Shown here: in pieces, positions 23,959 to 33,541 of the stretch
Numbering within the stretch: position 1 is the first letter of the stretch
Layout of the letters: each line of letters starts with the position of its first letter
NCBI GenBank assembly: GCA_003223255.1
Contig: QHYJ01000137.1
Location: 1-64,000, forward strand
Origin: Acidobacteriota bacterium
GTDB taxonomy: Bacteria > Acidobacteriota > Terriglobia > Acidiferrales > UBA7541
Reading direction: 5' to 3'
DNA: 64,000 nt
Notes under the pieces: model-generated
What the model was told of the DNA's origin: nothing
The model's input: only the letters and a program-made list of their open reading frames with translations
Database searches by the model: none
Translations under genes and position numbers: made by a program

Positions 23959-24401
23959 TTGCTATCGCAAGGAATTTCGCAGACCGACCTCCGCATGAGC
24001 CTGCTAGCTATCGCGCGCATCTACATCCACCGCCTCAGGCCGCGCGCGCAGGCCGAGATCGATTGGTTTGCGCACCAGCCCACGCTTCAAGCGGCGATTA
24101 CGAAGGCGGCCATGGCCGTTAACAGCCGTGGCGCACGGGCTTTGGGCCTCGACGCCGGTGCAAAGACCCCCGCCACGAAAGATTCCCCTCACGACGGTTG
24201 CGCAAGGCGAGAGTAGAAGCCGCGCGAGTTTGCTTCTTTCTGCCATAAGGCTGCAAGGACAATACCGCTTTCCCGCTTTCCGCCGGAAATGCAAGTGCGA
24301 ATCTCCTATTTCGAATTTCCCCCTATCTCATTGAGGGCCTTCGGAATAAAGTCGCTGTGCGAAGTTTCTGCGAGACTGGTGGTCCCGGTTACACTGAGGG
24401 G
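23959..24401. other. Gap after the ImmA remnant, small frames of doubtful status
   Basis: An ATG at 23995 opens MSLLAIARIYIHRLRPRAQAEIDWFAHQPTLQAAI and runs to 24216. The first ~35 residues look like a conserved protein start, but the later half is dissimilar in character, so the unit may be a fused fragment of a deleted gene. I cannot name a family. The rest of the stretch to 24401 shows nothing recognisable. Confidence 0.25.
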
Positions 24402-25070
24402 ATGAACTCCCTCGACTGCCGCGGCTTGCTCTGCGATCTGGATGGCGTGCTGGTAGATTCGACTCCCGCGGTAACGCGCGTGTGGACCTGGTGGGCGCGC
24501 AAGCACGGGTTCGACCCGGACAGAACCGTAAGGGAGGCGCACGGAAAGCCCAGCATCGCGACGATTCGCGAACTCCTGCCCGACGCCGACCACGAAGCAG
24601 AGAATCGCGAAGTCGAGCGGCGGGAAATTGAGGACGTGGAAGGCGTAATTCCCTTGCCCGGCGCAATCGGACTGCTCCAGGCTATTCCTCCTGAGAGGTG
24701 GGCCATTGTAACCTCCTGCACGCGGCGGTTGGCCGAGGTGCGCATCCGCGCGGCGGGACTTCCGAGTCCAAAACACTTGGTCACTTCGAGCGACGTGACC
24801 AACGGCAAACCACACCCCGAGCCGTACCTAAAAGGTGCGCGCGTTCTCGGCGTGGCGGCAACGGATTGCGTGGTTATCGAAGATGCTCCTGCCGGAGTCC
24901 GCGCCGGCAAGGCTGCGGGGGCGCACGTGGTCGCATTGCGAACCACGGCGGACGACTCCGAACTGCGGGAAGCGGGCGCCGACTGGATTATGAATGACTG
25001 CGCGGAATTATTTGTGGATCTGGACGGCCGCAGTAAAGAGTTTTTGCTTTTGCGTCGCCGAAGAAAATAG
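24402..25070 (+). CDS. HAD-superfamily phosphatase (phosphoglycolate/sugar phosphatase-like)
   Basis: The 222-residue enzyme starts at ATG 24402 (MNSLDCRGLLCDLDGVLVDSTP). HAD motif I is LCDLDGVLVDS, motif II is IVTSCTRRLAEVR, motif III is the Lys in TNGKPHPEPYL, and motif IV is VIEDAPAGVRAGKAAGAHVV. The cap is the small helical type (CaPP subclass). Such enzymes dephosphorylate sugar phosphates or phosphoglycolate; substrate cannot be fixed by sequence. It stands alone on its strand. Confidence 0.85.
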   Translation: MNSLDCRGLLCDLDGVLVDSTPAVTRVWTWWARKHGFDPDRTVREAHGKPSIATIRELLPDADHEAENREVERREIEDVEGVIPLPGAIGLLQAIPPERWAIVTSCTRRLAEVRIRAAGLPSPKHLVTSSDVTNGKPHPEPYLKGARVLGVAATDCVVIEDAPAGVRAGKAAGAHVVALRTTADDSELREAGADWIMNDCAELFVDLDGRSKEFLLLRRRRK

Positions 25071-25146
25071 TCCTATACCTCGTAGAAACAGTTAGAATCC
25101 CAAGTTTCACTGAATCAGAAATAAGCATACTTTCAGGAGAAAGTCC

Positions 25147-26688
25147 ATGATCCGTGCGAAGAACCTAGTTGTGTTGCTTGTGCTCCTAACGGCGCAGAGC
25201 CTCACCACCACCAAAATTCGGGCCCAGGAGTCCAAACGCGGGGAGAAGCCAGCCGAGGCGCCTTCAACGCCACCCAAAGAAGAATCTTCCGTTACCGACC
25301 ACACGATCAAGATCGGTGGCCAAACGATTCCCTACCAAGCGACGGCCGCAACGATTCTCATTAAAAATGACAAGGACGAGCCGGCCGCGCTGATTTATTA
25401 CACCGCGTACACTCGGGCGAGGTGAAGGACATGAGCCAGCGTCCCGTTTCGTTTTTGCGGCCCGGGCTCGTCGTCGGTGTGGTTGCACATGGGCTCGATG
25501 GGGCCACGACGGGTCATGACCATCAATGCCGGCTTAACGCCTCCGGCGCCATACAAGCTGATGGACAATCCGGATTGCCTGCTCGACAAGTCCGACCTTG
25601 TGTTCATTGATCCCGTTGGCACTGGTTTCAGCCACGCGGTGGGAAAGGCCCAGGACAAGGATTTCTGGGGAGTGGGTCCGGATGTGAAATCCCTCGCGCA
25701 ATTTATCACCACCTACATCAGCCGCAACAACCGATGGAACTCGCCCAAGTTTCTGATAGGCGAAAGTTATGGCATGTTTCGTAACGCGGCGCTTGCGAAT
25801 TACCTGCAAGGTCGCGACAACTTGTACCTGAACGGAATCGTCATGGTCTCTTCGGTGCTGGACCTGGGCACGATTTCTTTCTATCCTGGGCAGGATCTTG
25901 CCTACATTCTCTTCTTGCCGAGCTATGCAGCGACAGCTTGGTTCCACAAAACGCTGAAGGATCGCCCGGAGAATTTGAACACTTTCCTCGACGAAGCGCG
26001 CAAATTTGCGCGCGGGAATACGCGGATGCCCTCATGAAGGGCGATGCGATCGGCAAGGCAGAAAAAGCGGAGATCGTCAAAAAAGTGGCGCGTTTCACGG
26101 GACTCGGTGAAGACTATCTCGACAAAGCCAACCTGCGCCTGCGTTTGTTTCAGTTGATGCAGGAACTGCAGCGCAACCGCGGGTTGACCACGAGCCGTCT
26201 GGACGCGCGCTTTGCCGGGCCGACCTACAACCTGATCGGCGAAGCCGCGGATTATGACCCGCAGGATACGGCCATTAGTGGAGCGTTTGTTGGGGCTTTC
26301 AACACCTACATTCGTGAAGAGCGGAAGTTTGGCCAGGACAAAAAATACAAGCCGGCGCAGACTTTGACGGAAATCGCTGGGACTGGAAGCACGAGGGCAA
26401 CGATTTGGCTGTTTCCCCGGCTCCCCAAGCGTCGTGCTGGACCTGGTGCAAGCCCTGATTTCCAATCCGTGCCTGAAAGTGGAAGTCGAAGACGGTATCT
26501 ACGATCTGGCAACACCGTTTATGGAAGCGGAATACACGGTAGACCACATGGGCTTGCCGGAAAACATCCGAAAGAACATTTGGCGCCAGTATTACGAAGC
26601 GGGCCACATGATGTACCTGCATGACGAGGACCTGGCCAAGCTCAAGAAAAACGTGGCCAACTTCATCGATACGGCCTCCAAACGGTAA
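25147..26688 (+). pseudogene. Secreted S10 serine carboxypeptidase, disrupted by at least five frameshifts
   Basis: Signal peptide MIRAKNLVVLLVLLTAQSL opens the frame. The S10 core appears in pieces: VWLHMGSMGPRRV (oxyanion region), FIDPVGTGFSHA, the catalytic Ser in LIGESYGMFRNAALANYL, Asp in IYDLATPFMEAEYT, and His in YEAGHMMYLHD. The pieces lie in frames 1, 3, 1, 3, 2 and 1. Lesions include a frameshift near 25417, a missing five bases in the GGPGSSS region (near 25456), one lost base near 26018, and two further shifts between 26350 and 26430. All three catalytic residues survive, which argues for recent loss or assembly error. Confidence 0.75.
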
Positions 26689-26845
26689 AGGCCGTTACTC
26701 TCAGGCAATCACACACAAAAAGCTTGATGGCGGGGGATTTGCCGGGGCATCTAGAATGGGAATCGTCCGGCAGACGAACGCTCGACTCTTATGAGACGAC
26801 GGCTCCGCTTCCTCTCATCGGGCCTCGCAACGGTCACACTACAAC

Positions 26846-28081
26846 ATGGGAGCACCTACACACACGATGCCACCTCAGTCTTTGCCGGAGCCATCACCGC
26901 CGCAGACTGCTGCGCCACAAAGGAAGATTCACACGGCTCAGTTGGTCGCGGCCATGCTCAAGGCCAGCCCGCATGTCAGTGACCTGATTTTTTCCCCTGG
27001 CCGCGCGCCACAAGTTGAAGTCAGCGGCCAACTCGTCGAACTGAAATACAAGGGGCTGGAGTGCCTCACTTCGCAAGACACCAACCTCATCGCTAGCGAC
27101 ATCATGGGCAAAAACGAAACGCCCATCCGCAAGCTGGAACAGGACGGATCTGCGGACCTTTCCTATGGCCTTACGGGAGTTGCGCGCTTTCGCGTGAATA
27201 TTTTCAAGCAACGCGGAAGCTGCGCCATCGTCATGCGCGTGATTCCCGACAAAATCCCTGGATTCGAGGAGCTGAACTTGCCCGCGGCCCTGCGCGAAAT
27301 TGTGGACCTGCGCAACGGCATCGTCCTGGTAACCGGCCCGACGGGATCGGGGAAATCGTCCACGCTCGCGGCCATCATCGACAAAATGAACAAAGAAAAG
27401 TCCTACCACATTCTTACCATCGAAGATCCCATCGAATTTCTGCACCGCCACAAGAAGGCGACCATTCACCAGCGCGAGCTGCATTCGGACACGCCCAGCT
27501 TTGCGCTGGCCCTGCGCGCGGCTCTAAGGCAAGCGCCGAAAGTTATCCTCGTCGGCGAAATGCGTGACCGGGAGACCATCGAGATTGCTCTCGAAGCCTC
27601 GGAGACAGGCCATCTGGTGCTGTCCACGCTGCATACCATTGATGCTCCCAAAACGATCGAGCGTATCGTGGGAGTTTTTCCCCTCGGGGACCAGCAAGCC
27701 ATCCGCACGCGCATGGCCAAGGCATTTCGCTTTATCGTTTCGCAGCGCCTCCTTCCCAAGAAGGGTGGTAGCGGACGCATCGCGGCGGTCGAGATTCTGA
27801 AATCCACGATGCGCACGCGCGAATACATCGAAAAAGGAGAAGGCGAAGGCAAGACCCTGCTGGATGCCATGCGTGACGGAACCACCGAGGGCATGCAGCA
27901 TTTCGACGGAGAAATCGAAAGGTTGATTCGCGCCGGAGTCGTCGAGTTCGAAACCGGCATGTCCTACGCGACGAATGCGGGAAATCTTCGCTTGGAAATG
28001 GCCGATTTTCCCGACGACAACCGGAGCGGCACTCCTTCCGCTGGCTCGGGTGGAACCACGGAAATCGAGATTGAACGATAA
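26846..28081 (+). CDS. PilT-type type IV pilus retraction ATPase (PilT/PilU family)
   Basis: This hexameric ATPase powers pilus retraction. The 411-residue protein has Walker A GPTGSGKSS (164-172), the Asp box ILTIEDPIEF, Walker B VILVGEMRDRETI, and the His box GHLVLSTLHTIDA. The AIRTRMAKAFRFIVSQRLL segment is the PilT C-terminal region. About 25 Pro/Gln-rich residues precede the conserved start. No other pilus gene is adjacent, so the partner apparatus is elsewhere; the secretin at 7215 is too far to be an operon partner. PilU-type function is also possible. Confidence 0.92.
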   Translation: MGAPTHTMPPQSLPEPSPPQTAAPQRKIHTAQLVAAMLKASPHVSDLIFSPGRAPQVEVSGQLVELKYKGLECLTSQDTNLIASDIMGKNETPIRKLEQDGSADLSYGLTGVARFRVNIFKQRGSCAIVMRVIPDKIPGFEELNLPAALREIVDLRNGIVLVTGPTGSGKSSTLAAIIDKMNKEKSYHILTIEDPIEFLHRHKKATIHQRELHSDTPSFALALRAALRQAPKVILVGEMRDRETIEIALEASETGHLVLSTLHTIDAPKTIERIVGVFPLGDQQAIRTRMAKAFRFIVSQRLLPKKGGSGRIAAVEILKSTMRTREYIEKGEGEGKTLLDAMRDGTTEGMQHFDGEIERLIRAGVVEFETGMSYATNAGNLRLEMADFPDDNRSGTPSAGSGGTTEIEIER

Positions 28082-28177
28082 GCGGTCAACAAAACACGGC
28101 TCACTGGCCCCAAATCAGTTATCCTGTAGCGGCTCCGGCGTCATGCCGGCAGTCTCGGTCGAAGATTCTTCCTTGAA

Positions 28178-29881
28178 ATGAATCTTTCTGGCAGCGACAC
28201 GATGCTGCAATTTCCCGGCGAATTTTGCGCGCTTCTTGGCGTCGCGCTTCTGTTCGTTTTGCTTGCAGTGCTTGCGCCGCGGTGGAGCGACGATGCGTTC
28301 GACGCCGTCGCTCGGCCATTTACAAAGCTGGCTCAGAGAAGAGTTCTCGTCCTCTGGCTTCTGTTTTTCGCCGTGGTCAGCGTTCGGCTTGCCATTCTCC
28401 CGTTGCTGCCCATCCCTGTGCCCGGCATCCATGACGAATACAGCTACTTGCTGCTCGGCGACACACTGGCGCATGGGAGGCTCACGAATCCCACCCACCC
28501 GATGTGGATGAGTTTCGAATCGTTTCACATCAATTGGTTTCCAACTTATTGCTCAAAATATCCGCCGGGTCAGGGTGCTGTTCTTGCACTCGGGGAGTTG
28601 CTCGGACGGCCATGGATTGGGGTGATCTTGAGCGTCGGGGCGATGTGTGCCGCAATCGTGTGGATGCTGCAAGCGTGGTTGCCGGCGAGGTGGGCGCTGC
28701 TGGGCGCCGCGCTGGTGGCGCTGAAGTTTGGAATTGCCAGCTATTGGATGAACAGCTATTGGGGTGGAGCGGTTGCGGCCGCTGGCGGCGCGCTGGTGCT
28801 GGGCGCGATGCCCCGCATCGTGTGTCATGCGCGGACACGCGATGCGTTGCTGCTCGGCTTGGGACTCGCAATTCTCGCGAACACGAGACCTTACGAAGGC
28901 TTTCTGTTCTCTATTCCTGTGGCGGCCTGGTTTCTCCGGTGGCTTGCGGGAAAGACAAAATGGACGGCGAACAAACGCACTCGTTTGACTCGCGTGCTCA
29001 CTCCCTTGGCCGTTATTCTGGTATTGACGCTTGTTTTCATGGGCTACTACAACTGGCGGCTCACCGGAAACGCTCTGCTCTTCCCGCATGTATTGAACTC
29101 GCGCACTTACCGCACCATGGGGCTCTTCCTGTGGGACCATCCCAAGCCTCCCATGCATTACCACAACCAGCAGTTCGAAGATTTCTACAACGGCTGGGAA
29201 CGCGAGGATTATCAAAACACCTGGCTGGATGTGTGGAGAGTCTCGGCAGAGAAACTGACAAGGAGCGGCAGCACTTACTTCTGGTGGGGCGCTCTGCTGC
29301 TATGGCCAGGACTTGCCCTTGCGTTCCGCGATCGGAAGATGCGCCTGCCTCTTCTTACCCTGCTACTGGTCTGTGCCGGCTTTTTTGCTTCGATTTGGTC
29401 CTTCCCTCACTATGCCGCGCCGGTAACCTGCGTAGTTTTCCTGCTGCTCGTTCAAGCGATCCGTCATCTGCGCATCATGCGCCTCGCGGCGCGGCCCATC
29501 GGCGTTGCGCTTTCCTGCGCCGTGGTCTGTTTACTTGCAATCGAAGTTTCTTTGCGGGTCGCAGACCGGTGCTGCGATCCACTGGAATGGACGTGCCAGG
29601 GAGATCCCAGCCGGGCGGTCATTCAGGAAAAGCTTTCTCATACTCCCGGCAAGCATCTCATCCTCGTGCGCTACGAAGACAACCACAACATCCATGACGA
29701 ATGGGTCTACAACGGTGCGGAAATCGATTCGGCCAAGGTTCTCTGGGCGCGCGAACTCGATGCGCAACAAAATGCGAAGCTTTTAGCCTATTTCAAGGAC
29801 CGCCGCGTCTGGCTGGTGGAACCCGACAAAGACAACACCGAATTAATTCCTTACCAGCCGCCATCGCGAGAACAGCAATAG
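28178..29881 (+). CDS. GT-C-like integral membrane glycosyltransferase, unknown substrate
   Basis: The 567-residue protein has ten or more membrane helices and a soluble C-terminal segment of ~90 residues. An early loop, IPGIHDEYSYLLLGDTLAHG and CSKYPPGQG, resembles the acidic first loop of GT-C glycosyltransferases (ArnT/PMT class), where an Asp or Glu is catalytic. No donor can be named. The neighbour at 29939 is a GT2 enzyme that makes polyprenyl-phosphate sugars, a natural partner: it would supply the lipid-linked sugar that GT-C enzymes use. The order is convergent. A downstream ATG at 28202 is an alternative start. Confidence 0.6.
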   Translation: MNLSGSDTMLQFPGEFCALLGVALLFVLLAVLAPRWSDDAFDAVARPFTKLAQRRVLVLWLLFFAVVSVRLAILPLLPIPVPGIHDEYSYLLLGDTLAHGRLTNPTHPMWMSFESFHINWFPTYCSKYPPGQGAVLALGELLGRPWIGVILSVGAMCAAIVWMLQAWLPARWALLGAALVALKFGIASYWMNSYWGGAVAAAGGALVLGAMPRIVCHARTRDALLLGLGLAILANTRPYEGFLFSIPVAAWFLRWLAGKTKWTANKRTRLTRVLTPLAVILVLTLVFMGYYNWRLTGNALLFPHVLNSRTYRTMGLFLWDHPKPPMHYHNQQFEDFYNGWEREDYQNTWLDVWRVSAEKLTRSGSTYFWWGALLLWPGLALAFRDRKMRLPLLTLLLVCAGFFASIWSFPHYAAPVTCVVFLLLVQAIRHLRIMRLAARPIGVALSCAVVCLLAIEVSLRVADRCCDPLEWTCQGDPSRAVIQEKLSHTPGKHLILVRYEDNHNIHDEWVYNGAEIDSAKVLWARELDAQQNAKLLAYFKDRRVWLVEPDKDNTELIPYQPPSREQQ

Positions 29882-29938
29882 CGGTTCGCTTCCGCGGGCA
29901 TAAATCGCCACGCGAGGAGACGACTCTCGCGGGATGTC

Positions 29939-31123
29939 TCACTTCAAATCGTAGTCGCCGATGTAGGTACCGCGGCTGATGCCCAACATGCTGAGGAAAA
30001 ACGAAGCAAAAATCACCTGGATCCCGAGGAACAGCCACATGGCCCAGAAAAGCACCTGACGCACCTCGTGGAGCGGACCAAACCCACTTGCGGCCCAATG
30101 CCAGGTGATCCACGCGCAACCTGCAAACCCGGTGAGGAATAGCGCCCCGCCAAGCAACAACCCGGATTCAAGAGTGACGCGCTTCAACACGCGCTTCAGA
30201 GAAACGGAGCCGTGCCGATCAAACCGCTCCGCGTAACTGAACAGCTTCGCGAAGGCGCCGATGGATAGCGTTTGCACTCCGAGCAAAGTGAAGATTACGC
30301 CGAAAATCATGGTGTGAACATCCAGGGTCACACGCGGCGAGATCTGGCGCGGCCCGGGAAGCAGCCAAAATACGAGAAAAAGTCCAACCGCCACAAGGGC
30401 GGCACCCGGCAAAAGAAAGAGCCAGTTCGGCGCATACAGCAACATGAACCGCAGGCTGCGCCAGCCATCGCGAAAACTACGCAAATGTGGCGGACGCCCG
30501 CGCTTATCGGGCCACAGAATGATGGGAATTTCCGAGATGCGCGCGCCGATTTGCGCCGCTTTGATAATCATCTCCAGCGCAAATTCCATTCCCGTGCTGC
30601 GCACGTCCAATCGGTCATAGAGAGCACGCGTGAATCCGCGCATGCCGCAATAGCTGTCCCCAATATGCGCGCGGAAGAAGATATTAAGCAGCGCCGTTAG
30701 CCCCGGATTGCCCAAATATTTATGGGAAGGCGGCATCGCTCCGGGCTTGATTCCGCCGCGGAAGCGATTGCCCATCACCATGTCGTAGCCTTCGCGCAGT
30801 TTCTCGACGAAGCGCGGCACGTCGGTAAAATCATAGCTGTCGTCCGCGTCGCCCATGATGATGAGCGGACCGCGCGCCGCGGCGATTCCCGCGCGTAACG
30901 CCGAGCCGTAACCGCGCTCCGGCACCTGCACCACACGTGCGCCGTGTTCTTCCGCGATTTGAATGGAACCGTCCGTCGAGCCGTTGTCGGCGACGACCAC
31001 TTCGCCAGATAGACCTGAAGCGCGGAACGCCTTCACCGCTTTGTCTACGCAAAAGGCCAGCGAATTGGCTTCGTTGAGGCAGGGGATCACCACCGACACT
31101 TCTACGGGCAGTGACGTGTCCAT
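29939..31123 (-). CDS. GT2-family glycosyltransferase with C-terminal membrane helices (dolichyl-phosphate mannose synthase-like)
   Basis: The GT-A domain has SVVIPCLNEANSL, ADNGSTDGSIQIAEEHGARVVQVPERGYGSALRAGI and the metal-binding GDADDSYDF motif. The SYCGMRGFTRALYDRL and FALEMIIKAAQIGARISEIPI segments complete the polyprenyl-P sugar synthase fold. Four C-terminal helices (about 225-395) anchor it. I chose ATG 31123 (MDTSLPVEVSVVIP) because it begins just before the fold; in-frame starts exist up to 31204. It probably transfers a sugar to a polyprenyl phosphate for the adjacent GT-C-like protein; this link is inference. Confidence 0.85.
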   Translation of the reverse strand: MDTSLPVEVSVVIPCLNEANSLAFCVDKAVKAFRASGLSGEVVVADNGSTDGSIQIAEEHGARVVQVPERGYGSALRAGIAAARGPLIIMGDADDSYDFTDVPRFVEKLREGYDMVMGNRFRGGIKPGAMPPSHKYLGNPGLTALLNIFFRAHIGDSYCGMRGFTRALYDRLDVRSTGMEFALEMIIKAAQIGARISEIPIILWPDKRGRPPHLRSFRDGWRSLRFMLLYAPNWLFLLPGAALVAVGLFLVFWLLPGPRQISPRVTLDVHTMIFGVIFTLLGVQTLSIGAFAKLFSYAERFDRHGSVSLKRVLKRVTLESGLLLGGALFLTGFAGCAWITWHWAASGFGPLHEVRQVLFWAMWLFLGIQVIFASFFLSMLGISRGTYIGDYDLK

Positions 31124-31314
31124 CCGGTCCGACTGCGACCTCTCGGACGCCAAGGTCGTACACATAGACGGCAACATCATAGCGCGCCCTGCCGGACATT
31201 TCACGCCAGCGGCTCCCGGCCATGTGGGTTAGGCTCAGCGAGCAATCCACCGCTCGCCTTGAATTGCGTATCCATCTGTGGGAACCTTCGATGGTTCTTT
31301 TGGATTGCCCAAGA

Positions 31315-32016
31315 ATGGCGACCGCTTCGACGAAAATGCCCGAACCTCACGCCAAATCCGAAGCGCGGGAAGCGTCCACTCCCGATCCATGGGAAGCCGC
31401 TTACTTGCGGTTCGAAACGCCGGAAGAGGAGATAGATAAGTTTATCGGGCGCCTCAAGCGACTCGGCGCGCGCCAGTGGCCTCGCGATGCAGAGATTGTC
31501 GAGCTTTTTTGCGGGCGCGGAAACGGCTTAATTGCATTGCAACGCCTTGGATTCACGCGCCTGGAAGGGGTGGACCTTTCTCCCCGATTGATTGCGCAGT
31601 ACCAAGGCTCCAATTGCATCGTTGCCGATTGCCGCGAACTTCCTTTCGCAGACCGCAGCAAGGATGTGCTCATTGTGCAAGGCGGCTTGCATCACCTGCC
31701 GAATTTGCCGGGAGACCTGGATCAGACTTTTTCGGAAATGCAGCGCGTCCTGCGAAAAGGCGGCCGCGTCATGTTTGTGGAACCCTGGCTTACACCATTC
31801 CTGATGTTCGTTCACTTCGTTTCCGAAATCCCGCTTGTCCGCCGCCTTTCCAATAAGATGGATGCGCTTGCAACCATGACCGAGCATGAAATCCGCACCT
31901 ACACACAATGGCTCGGCCAACCGGAACTCATCAAGAAAGTGGCTCGCGCGCACTTCGTTCCGGTTCATGAGTCCTTCGCCTGGGGTAAGTGGAATTTTGT
32001 GGGCACACCGCGTTGA
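31315..32016 (+). CDS. Class I SAM-dependent methyltransferase
   Basis: The fold shows motif I VELFCGRGNGLIALQRLG, the acidic motif LEGVDLSPRLIAQ, motif post-I CIVADCRELPFADRS, and motif IV VLIVQGGLHHLPNLPG. The C-terminal half (MEAL-type helix, VFVHFVSEIPLV) binds the substrate. I chose ATG 31315 because it precedes the conserved PDPWEAAYLRF segment; starts at 31222, 31291 and 31336 are also in frame and no SD separates them clearly. The substrate is unknown. The divergent GT2 gene may share its promoter region. Confidence 0.78.
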   Translation: MATASTKMPEPHAKSEAREASTPDPWEAAYLRFETPEEEIDKFIGRLKRLGARQWPRDAEIVELFCGRGNGLIALQRLGFTRLEGVDLSPRLIAQYQGSNCIVADCRELPFADRSKDVLIVQGGLHHLPNLPGDLDQTFSEMQRVLRKGGRVMFVEPWLTPFLMFVHFVSEIPLVRRLSNKMDALATMTEHEIRTYTQWLGQPELIKKVARAHFVPVHESFAWGKWNFVGTPR

Positions 32017-32146
32017 CGCCGTGATCCTGAAAACACTCCCTTCCTCCGTGCACGAATCCACGTCGTCCGGAGCTTGCAATTTCCGCTCCGCCAGTTATGA
32101 TGGCCGCCTTGTTGATCCCACATGGACTTTTTTTTAGCGGGGAAAA

Positions 32147-33526
32147 TTGACGACCAGCTCTTTGGCGTCTTCCACTCAGCCTTTCAGCCGCGGCCGGCTG
32201 CTGAAAGTTCTTGGCATGTGGTTTGGAATTGCTGCCGCGGTCGGTAACGCCATCTCCGCGGGAATCGTACGCACGCCCGGCAACATCGCCAGCGGCCTTC
32301 CGAATGCCTGGCTCTTCCTCAGCGTCTGGATCGTAGGCGGTCTCTATGCATTCTTCAGTGCTCCCGCAATGGCCGAATTGGGTGCGGCCATCCCACGCAG
32401 CGGTGGGCAGTACAATTTCTCCCGCCGCGCGATGGGAGAATATGCCGGTTTCGTCGTGGGCTGGAGTGATTGGCTTTCCACCTGTGGCACGGCCGCTGCC
32501 GTTGCCATCGTCATCAGCGAATATAGCGGGCATTTCTTTTCCCTCCTGGCTGGGCCGGAAAAAGTAAAAATCATCTCGGTGTCTATCATTGTGGGATTTG
32601 GGATTTTGCAATGGCGCGGCATCCGATGGGGTGGCAACACTCAGCTTTTTACGGCAGTGGTCAAAACAATAGGCTTCCTGATTCTCGCTCTCGCCTGCTT
32701 TCTGAAAGGAGGCGCAGCTCATCAAGCCGCCATCGAATCCACGGTCTCCCTTCCGGCACTTCCTTTAGGATGGCCGCTCGCGGTGGCTTTTATGCTGGGC
32801 CTGCAGGCTGTTTTCTACACGATCGACGGTTGGGATGGCGTCATTTACTTTGGCGAAGAAGTTCGCGAGCCAGGCCATGATGTTCCCCGCGCCATTTTCG
32901 GCAGCGTTTTCTCGATCATGGGAATCTATCTCCTCCTGAACCTTTTGCCGCTGTACCTTCTTCCTATGAATGAAATCGCCGGAAACACGTTCGTGCTTGG
33001 CACCGTAGCTGACCGTATCTTCGGCAGCCTGGGCGATCCCATCATTCGCTCCATCATGGTCATTTCCATGCTCAGCTGCCTCAATGCCAATCAGCTTTTT
33101 TGCTCACGAACTCTTTATGCCATGAGCGCGGACGGTTTGTTCTTCCGCCAAGCCGCAAAAGTAAACAAAGGCGGCACGCCGACGATTGCCCTGCTGCTCA
33201 GCACCCTTGCCGGCGTGATCTTCGTGATCTGGCCATTCGAACGCGTGATTGCCATGCTTTCGTTTTTCTTCGTTGCGAATTACACGCTTACCTACACTTC
33301 CCTTTTCGTTCTGCGTAAGAGCGAACCGCAGATGAATCGGCCTTACCGCGCGTGGGGCTATCCGTGGACCACCGCAATTGCGCTCGGCGGTTCCGTACTA
33401 TTTCTGATCGGCTCCATTGTGACCGACCGCGAAAACGCGCCGTGGGCCCTGGCCATCCTGATTTTGAGCTATCCGGTGTATCGCCTGATGAAGTTCGCGT
33501 CGCGTCGCGAGGCCGTGTCCGTTTAA
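32147..33526 (+). CDS. APC-family amino acid permease
   Basis: The 459-residue protein has about twelve helices. Helix 1 carries the hallmark GMWFGIAAAVGNAISAGIVRTPG, and the mid-protein IDGWDGVIYFGEEVREPGHDVPRAI loop is the LAT-type signature of eukaryotic-like APC exchangers. The start is TTG 32147 after AGCGGGGA, since no ATG is in frame close by; the assigned start is less certain than the protein. The P5C dehydrogenase remnant follows convergently, so amino-acid uptake plus proline or arginine catabolism fits this corner. Confidence 0.9.
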   Translation: MTTSSLASSTQPFSRGRLLKVLGMWFGIAAAVGNAISAGIVRTPGNIASGLPNAWLFLSVWIVGGLYAFFSAPAMAELGAAIPRSGGQYNFSRRAMGEYAGFVVGWSDWLSTCGTAAAVAIVISEYSGHFFSLLAGPEKVKIISVSIIVGFGILQWRGIRWGGNTQLFTAVVKTIGFLILALACFLKGGAAHQAAIESTVSLPALPLGWPLAVAFMLGLQAVFYTIDGWDGVIYFGEEVREPGHDVPRAIFGSVFSIMGIYLLLNLLPLYLLPMNEIAGNTFVLGTVADRIFGSLGDPIIRSIMVISMLSCLNANQLFCSRTLYAMSADGLFFRQAAKVNKGGTPTIALLLSTLAGVIFVIWPFERVIAMLSFFFVANYTLTYTSLFVLRKSEPQMNRPYRAWGYPWTTAIALGGSVLFLIGSIVTDRENAPWALAILILSYPVYRLMKFASRREAVSV

Positions 33527-33541
33527 AGGCGGCGCTCTGGT

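Noticed and set aside
28504-29697. 397-residue plus-strand frame in the GT-C-like gene
   Set aside because: Out-of-frame shadow; the membrane helices are only in the frame starting at 28178.
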